Source: Methylobacterium sp. 10
GTDB taxonomy: Bacteria; Pseudomonadota; Alphaproteobacteria; Rhizobiales; Beijerinckiaceae
Assembly: GCF_000519085.1 (NCBI RefSeq)
Contig: NZ_KI912577.1
Coordinates: 4,210,035 to 4,274,034, forward strand
DNA length: 64,000 bases
Reading direction: 5' to 3'
The notes beneath the pieces are model-generated. The model was not told the origin of the DNA. It searched no databases and worked only from the letters and a program-made list of their open reading frames with translations. The first letter of the stretch is position 1. Each line of letters starts with the position of its first letter. Positions 59,463 through 64,000 of this stretch are shown piece by piece. The translations under genes and the position numbers were made by a program.

Positions 59463-60346
59463 CGGCCGACCTCCCCGCGCTGGCGCTCGGCATCGCGGAA
59501 CAGCACGATCGGTCCGACGATGAGGACGAGGAGCAGCACCGCCACCGCCGAGGCGAGCGGCCAGTCGCGGTTGGAGAAGAACTCGCTCCACAGGACGCGG
59601 CCGAGCATCAGCGTGTCGGAGCCGCCGAGGAGATCCGGGATGATGAACTCGCCCACCATCGGAATGAAGCACAGGAGCGCGCCCGCGACGATGCCGGGCC
59701 GTGCCAGCGGCAGTGTCACGGTCCAGAACGCCCGCGCCGGTGAGGCGCCGAGATCGGCGGCGGCCTCCGTCAGGGTCGGGTCGAGGCGGGAAAGCACCGC
59801 GTAGAGCGGCAGCACCATGAAGGGCAGATAGGCATAGGTCAGGCCGATCATCACCGCGGCCGGCGTGTTCAGGATGTCGAGGGGGCGGGCGATGAGCCCG
59901 GTCCAGATGAGGCCGGCATTGAGCAGGCCTTCGGGCTTCAGGATCGCGATCCAGGCATAGATGCGGATGAGGAAGCTCGTCCAGAACGGCACGATCACGA
60001 GGGCCACGAAGAGCGGCTGGAGTCGGGCCGGCGAGCGGGCCAGCGCATGGGCGACGGGTGTGCCGAGGATCACCAGGATCGCCGTCGCTGTGGCCGCATA
60101 AAGCAGGGAGGACAGGGCTGCGTCGCGATACAGGCTGTCGCCGGCCAGGGTCTCGAAATTGGCGAAGTCCAGGGCTTCGAGGAACGCGCCCCATCCGTCG
60201 ATCCCGGCGCTCCAGTCGAGCACCGGCAGGTAGGGCGGCTGTGCCGTTGCCGGCGAGGACAGGCTGATCTTGAGGGTGATGAGGCAGGGCAGCAGCACGA
60301 AGGCGGCGAGCCACAGATACGGCGCAACCGGGAGGAACCGCTTCAT
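59459..60346 (-). CDS. Spermidine/putrescine-type ABC permease (PotB/PotH class)
   Basis: A 295-residue permease. Features are VAPYLWLAAFVLLPCLITLK, IVPFWTSFLIRIYAWIAILK, the coupling loop EAAADLGASPARAFWTVTLP and VGEFIIPDLLGGSDTLMLGR, all PotB/PotH hallmarks. ATG 60346 overlaps the ATPase stop (TGATG); GTG 60349 is an equal alternative. Confidence 0.88.
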   Translation of the reverse strand: MKRFLPVAPYLWLAAFVLLPCLITLKISLSSPATAQPPYLPVLDWSAGIDGWGAFLEALDFANFETLAGDSLYRDAALSSLLYAATATAILVILGTPVAHALARSPARLQPLFVALVIVPFWTSFLIRIYAWIAILKPEGLLNAGLIWTGLIARPLDILNTPAAVMIGLTYAYLPFMVLPLYAVLSRLDPTLTEAAADLGASPARAFWTVTLPLARPGIVAGALLCFIPMVGEFIIPDLLGGSDTLMLGRVLWSEFFSNRDWPLASAVAVLLLVLIVGPIVLFRDAERQRGEVGR

Positions 60347-61431
60347 CACGCCGCCATGACCGTCGCGGCGTCGGGGGCGAAGGACAGGCGCACCGGGGCG
60401 CCACTGGCGAGCCCGGCTCCGGCGGGCAGGGTCGCGCGGATCGTGCTGCCGTCCACCATGCGGATCTGGAGGCGGATGCGGTCGCCGAGATAGGTCGAGG
60501 CCTCGACTTGCCCGTCGAGGGCATTGCGACCTTCGGCGGCCTTCGGATCGACGGGTGAAGCTCCTACGCGTTCGGGGCGCAGGGCGATCAGCGCGGGAGC
60601 GCCGGCGGCCGGGGCTCCCTCCCCGAGGGCGAGGACCGGACCGAGGGCGGTCTCGACCCGTACCAGCGCCCCGTCACTGTCCCGGACCGTCCCCGGAATG
60701 AGGTTCACGTCGCCGAGGAGGCCGGCGACGAAGCGGTTCACCGGCCGTTCGTAGAGCGTCTCGGATCGGCCGATCTGGACGAGACGGCCCTTGTCCATCA
60801 CGCCGATCCGGTCCGCGAGCGCCATGGCCTCCGAGGGGTCGTGGGTGACGATGATGAAGGCGGTGCCGAGGCGGCGCTGGATCGCGCGCAGCTCGCCCTG
60901 GGTCTCCTCGCGAAGACCCCGGTCGAGGGCGCCGAGGGGCTCGTCGAGGAGGAGGACCTTCGGTTCCCGCGCCAGGGCGCGTGCGAGGGCGACGCGCTGG
61001 CGCTGGCCTCCGGACAGGGTCTCGGGACGCCGGTTCCCGAAATCCTCCAGCCGCACCAGGCGCAGCAACTCGTCCACGCGGGCGGAGGCGGCCGCGCGAC
61101 CGAGGCCGTTCAGCCCGTAGGCGATGTTGCGCGCGACGCTGAGATGGGGAAACAGCGCGTAGGACTGGAACATCATGTTCACCGGCCGCCTGTGCGGGGC
61201 GAGGCCGGTGAGATCCGTCCCGTCGAGGTGGATCGTTCCGCCCGTGGGCGCGTCGAACCCGGCGATGAGGCGAAGCAGGGTGCTCTTGCCGCAACCGGAG
61301 GGGCCGAGCAGGCAGAGAATTTCGCCGGCTGGCATGTCGAGCGAGAGATCCGCCACCGCGTCATGGGTACCGAACGTCTTCGTCAACCGTTGGAGGGTGA
61401 GGAACGGAGCCACGGCGTTCCGCGCCGTCAA
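60346..61431 (-). CDS. Spermidine/putrescine-type ABC ATPase (PotA/PotG class)
   Basis: A 361-residue ATPase with Walker A GPSGCGKST, Q-loop NMMFQSYALFPHLSVARNIA, signature LSGGQRQR, Walker B VLLLDEPLGALDRGLREET and H-loop IIVTHDPSEAMAL. A C-terminal TOBE domain (GVMDKGRLVQIGRSETLYER; LIALRPERVG) is typical of PotA. TTG 61431 overlaps the upstream Crp/Fnr stop as TTGA; a GTG at 61413 is the alternative. It is part of the operon that starts with that regulator. Confidence 0.87.
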   Translation of the reverse strand: MTARNAVAPFLTLQRLTKTFGTHDAVADLSLDMPAGEILCLLGPSGCGKSTLLRLIAGFDAPTGGTIHLDGTDLTGLAPHRRPVNMMFQSYALFPHLSVARNIAYGLNGLGRAAASARVDELLRLVRLEDFGNRRPETLSGGQRQRVALARALAREPKVLLLDEPLGALDRGLREETQGELRAIQRRLGTAFIIVTHDPSEAMALADRIGVMDKGRLVQIGRSETLYERPVNRFVAGLLGDVNLIPGTVRDSDGALVRVETALGPVLALGEGAPAAGAPALIALRPERVGASPVDPKAAEGRNALDGQVEASTYLGDRIRLQIRMVDGSTIRATLPAGAGLASGAPVRLSFAPDAATVMAA

Positions 61432-62120
61432 TTGTCCTCGCGCAAGGCTTCGGCCACCCGCGCCTCCAGCAGATCGGGCCGGCGGATGACGAGGGCGCCC
61501 CGGGTCCGGTCGATCAGACCATCGGCCGCCATCACGGTGAACTCGCGGGTCACCTGCTCGCGCCGGCAACCGATGCGGGCGGCCAGCACGTGGTGATAGG
61601 GCGGCGGTGTCACCACCCGTTCGCCATCGCCGCCCGCGCGAGGCACCGACAGGCGCAGCAGCTCGGCATAGAGGCGGTGGCGCAGGTCGAGGAGCGCGTG
61701 TTCCATCAGCCGCGTGTTGAGTTCGCGCACGCGTTTGGCCAGCAGCCGGAACAGACGGTCGGCGATGGCCTCGGAGGCGAAGATCATCTGCCGGAAGGTC
61801 GGGGCCGGGACGACACAGACCTCGCCGCGGGTCAGGGCGGTGACGTTGGCCGAGCGGCCGATCCCGTCGAGCGCCGCGAGCTCGCCGAAGAACGCGCCGC
61901 CCCGCATCTCGCCCAGGATGACTTCCTTGCCGGATTGCGAGCGGTTGAGGATGCGGACCTCGCCCGAGGCGAGGAAATACACATCGGTGGAGATGTCGTC
62001 GTAATCGACCAGGACTTCGTTCTCGTCGAACCGACGCCAATGACAGCGGGTCTCGTAGGCAGACAGCTCGATTCCCGGCTCCTTGAAGAAGGGGATTGTC
62101 GCCAGCCGTCCTGCAGTCAC
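61428..62120 (-). CDS. Crp/Fnr family transcriptional regulator
   Basis: A 230-residue regulator with a cyclic-nucleotide-type domain (VYFLASGEVRILNRSQSGKE; LGEMRGGAFFGELAALDGIG) and a C-terminal helix-turn-helix (YHHVLAARIGCRREQVTREF, residues about 175-195). The GELAALDG text is the canonical nucleotide-binding phosphate cassette region, so cAMP or a similar ligand is plausible. GTG 62120 follows AGGAGA. It heads the potABC-like operon, overlapping it, so it may regulate its own transporter. Confidence 0.86.
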   Translation of the reverse strand: MTAGRLATIPFFKEPGIELSAYETRCHWRRFDENEVLVDYDDISTDVYFLASGEVRILNRSQSGKEVILGEMRGGAFFGELAALDGIGRSANVTALTRGEVCVVPAPTFRQMIFASEAIADRLFRLLAKRVRELNTRLMEHALLDLRHRLYAELLRLSVPRAGGDGERVVTPPPYHHVLAARIGCRREQVTREFTVMAADGLIDRTRGALVIRRPDLLEARVAEALREDN

Positions 62121-62376
62121 GGGTATCGTCTCCTAAAGCGGGTGATCGTTAAGCTGCCGGTCCCGTGGGTCAACCCATTCCGACAAACCATCCCTACCAA
62201 AAGTCGAGCCGCCAGATTTTCGGCTCCGGTGCGGCATTGCGATCGTGTGAGAAAGACGTTGCTCATCGCGCGTAGTTTACCCGCCTCTGCGATTGATCCG
62301 GGTTACGCTGGGCGTACGCCGAGAATGAACCGCCTGTCTTAAGACAATCCCGGTTGATCGCGCCGGGAGCCGGGAA

Positions 62377-63369
62377 GTGTTGGTAGAGCCAGCGTCATCG
62401 AGAGACGTCACAGGCGCGACCCTTCCGTCAGAGCCATCGAGGATCGAACCGGGATTGCTCTCCCCGCCATCGATCCAGGCTGCGCGCGAGGTGGCGCTGC
62501 CGAGTTCGCGCCGCCGGCAGGCGACCCTGTCGGCGAGCTTCCGTCTGACGGGCTACGGCCTGCATACCGGGCGCAGCGTCGCAGTCACCGTCGCGCCCGC
62601 CCACGACGACCATGGTATCGTGTTCCGACGCACCCTCGGCCGTGGCCGTATGGTGGATGTGCCGGCCCTCTGGACCTTTCGCGAGACGCAGCCGCTCTGC
62701 ACCGCCCTGCGCTCGCCCCAAGGCCCCCTGGTCCGGACCGTGGAGCATCTTCTGGCCGCGCTCTACGCCCATGGTATCGACAACGCGCTCATCTCCCTCG
62801 ACGCGGAGGAATTGCCGATCTTCAATGGAGGCGCCCTGCCCTGGTGCGAGGGCCTTCGCGCGAGCGGCCGGACCGAGAGCGGCGCGCCGCTGCGCAGCAT
62901 CCGGGTGCTGCGGTCGGTCGAAGTCCGTCAGGACCACCGGACATTGAGGATCGAGCCGGCGGACGCGCTCCACCTCTCCGGTCGCCTCGAACTCTCCCAT
63001 TTCGCCCCCATGCACTGGTCCGGCACGATCACCCCGAAGGTGTTCACCGAGCAACTGGCTCCCTCGCGCAGCTTCGGGCGTGCCAAATGGGCGATTCCGG
63101 CCAAGATCTACGGTACGCTCATGGGCAAGCCGCTGCTGCGGGGGGCGAACCTGTCCTCGACCGCCTGCATCGTGGGCGGCCGCATCCTCGGCGGGATGAC
63201 GGTGCCGGACGAGCCGGCGCGCCATCGCATGCTGGATCTGATCGGCGATCTGGCGCTGGCGGGAGTCCCGATCCTTGGCCGGATCGAGGCCGCGCATACG
63301 GGGCACGAACTGAACCACGCCCTGGTCGCGGCGCTGATGAACGATCCCGCCGCCTGGGAACTGGCCTGA
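62377..63369 (+). CDS. LpxC-like deacetylase (divergent paralogue)
   Basis: A 330-residue homologue of UDP-3-O-acyl-N-acetylglucosamine deacetylase, which commits lipid A synthesis. A ~50-residue non-conserved N-terminus precedes LSASFRLTGYGLHTGR. Zinc ligands His124 (TVEHLLAAL), His283 and Asp287 (ARHRMLDLIGD) and the catalytic Glu123, Asp291 and His310 (TGHELNHAL) are kept. The PIMDG aspartate is Asn150 (PIFNGG), the active-site Thr is Ser232 (SRSFG), and the Lys after the second zinc His is Arg284. No other lipid A or cell-division genes are nearby. GTG 62377 follows GGGAG. It is probably a paralogue; substrate not certain. Confidence 0.8.
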   Translation: MLVEPASSRDVTGATLPSEPSRIEPGLLSPPSIQAAREVALPSSRRRQATLSASFRLTGYGLHTGRSVAVTVAPAHDDHGIVFRRTLGRGRMVDVPALWTFRETQPLCTALRSPQGPLVRTVEHLLAALYAHGIDNALISLDAEELPIFNGGALPWCEGLRASGRTESGAPLRSIRVLRSVEVRQDHRTLRIEPADALHLSGRLELSHFAPMHWSGTITPKVFTEQLAPSRSFGRAKWAIPAKIYGTLMGKPLLRGANLSSTACIVGGRILGGMTVPDEPARHRMLDLIGDLALAGVPILGRIEAAHTGHELNHALVAALMNDPAAWELA

Positions 63370-63390
63370 TGCAGACCCAGCCGGGGTGTT

Positions 63391-64000
63391 TCAGCCGATT
63401 CCCGCCAAAGCGAGCACGATGGCCAGGACGAGAGGGAGCGCCACCCCTGCGATTACGGTCTGGGTCGCCGTGATCCCTGCCATCAGCGGTGCGTCCCCGC
63501 CGAGCTGGCGTGACATGATGTAGGACGACGACGCGGTCGGCAAAGTCTGGAACAGCAGGGCCGTCACCGCAGCCGGACCCTTGAGTCCCAAGGCGAGGCA
63601 GGCCAGCACGGTGGCGGCCGGCATGAGCCCGAACTTGATCAAGGACGCCACGGCGACCGGCCGGATCCAGCTTCGCGCTGCCCCGAAATCGAGGGCGGCG
63701 CCGACGCAGAGCAGGCCCAGTGGAAGGGACGCCTGCCCCAGGGCCCGCAACATCGGTTCGAGTCCCGGTGGCAGGCCGAGCCCCGAGGCCTGGAGCGCGA
63801 TGCCGCCGAGGCTGCCGACGACGAGGGGATTGAGGGCGATCTGACGCGCGAGGCCGAGGGCCGAGGGCCTCCCCGCCGTGCCGAAACGGGCGAAGACCAG
63901 CACGCAAAGGACGTTGACCGTCGGCACGATGGCGGCGTTCGCCACCGCCGCCAGTGCGACGCCCTGGGCGCCGTAGAGACCCGCCGCCGCCGAGACCCCC
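63391..64000 (-). CDS. AEC-family membrane transporter (5' end outside window)
   Basis: The C-terminal ~200 residues of an auxin-efflux-carrier-type permease (YfdV/MleP class). The frame is open to the right edge, so the start lies outside; the GTG at 63945 is internal. Visible features are NAAIVPTVNVLCVLVFARFG, ASLPLGLLCVGAALDFGAAR and FQTLPTASSSYIMSRQLGGD, the last being typical of the family. About five hydrophobic segments are present. The substrate is unknown. It converges on the LpxC-like gene with a 21-bp gap. Confidence 0.85.
   Translation of the reverse strand, partial: GVSAAAGLYGAQGVALAAVANAAIVPTVNVLCVLVFARFGTAGRPSALGLARQIALNPLVVGSLGGIALQASGLGLPPGLEPMLRALGQASLPLGLLCVGAALDFGAARSWIRPVAVASLIKFGLMPAATVLACLALGLKGPAAVTALLFQTLPTASSSYIMSRQLGGDAPLMAGITATQTVIAGVALPLVLAIVLALAGIG

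Overview
The window is a high-GC chromosomal segment from an alphaproteobacterium, most likely Methylobacterium/Methylorubrum or a close relative. Pointers are a geranylgeranyl reductase of the bacteriochlorophyll type next to tspO (crtK), many ABC importers of the NitT/TauT class, short ATGA/GTGA gene overlaps, and GC-rich codon use throughout. This assignment is inference from gene content; no marker gene for taxonomy lies in the window. There is no rRNA, tRNA, transposase, integrase or CRISPR array that I can support.

Layout. 1-1803: 3' end of bchP, tspO and a small membrane protein in one overlapping unit. 1850-6078: a tri-haem cytochrome c, an outer-membrane-type porin/transporter and small secreted or hypothetical proteins. 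6143-11537: a promoter overlapped by TetR-type palindromes drives a small membrane protein, a TetR repressor and an RND efflux adaptor and pump. 12150-15064: a NitT/TauT-type ABC importer (binding protein, permease, ATPase). 15794-19120: a second-type Mfd-like helicase with a degenerate RNA-polymerase-interaction region.

19166-43506 is the most distinctive part: a roughly 24-kb organosulfur acquisition island. It holds two LLM-class flavin monooxygenases (NtaA/SnaA/DszA type), a DszC/SfnB-type acyl-CoA-dehydrogenase-fold monooxygenase, two MetQ-like binding proteins with metN and metI, a SoxC/SorA-type molybdenum sulfite dehydrogenase with its cytochrome c, a SCO copper chaperone, an MBL-fold hydrolase, an OsmC thiol peroxidase-like protein, ssuA-ssuC-ssuB plus an extra binding protein, and two further NitT/TauT importers. 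One of those importers has a binding protein fused to what looks like a NosL domain, and it faces a Crp/Fnr regulator. The logic I infer is import of diverse sulfonates, sulfones or thio-compounds, oxygenolytic C-S cleavage by reduced-flavin monooxygenases, and disposal of excess sulfite by the sulfite dehydrogenase. No flavin reductase is visible in the window, so reduced flavin must come from elsewhere.

43641-64000: a phosphohexomutase, a LuxR-type regulator in an AT-rich setting, and a LysR regulator divergent from a nitrilase-livKHM/G-F operon (nitrile or amide use, with livM and livG fused into one gene). These are followed by a pyruvyltransferase ending at a strong terminator, a 3-oxoacid CoA-transferase pair, an AsmA-family protein, a Crp/Fnr-potABC-like importer operon without its binding protein, a divergent LpxC homologue, and the edge of an AEC-type permease.

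Start codons were chosen by hand from ribosome-binding sites, signal peptides and overlaps. All functions are from motif recognition, without database searches.
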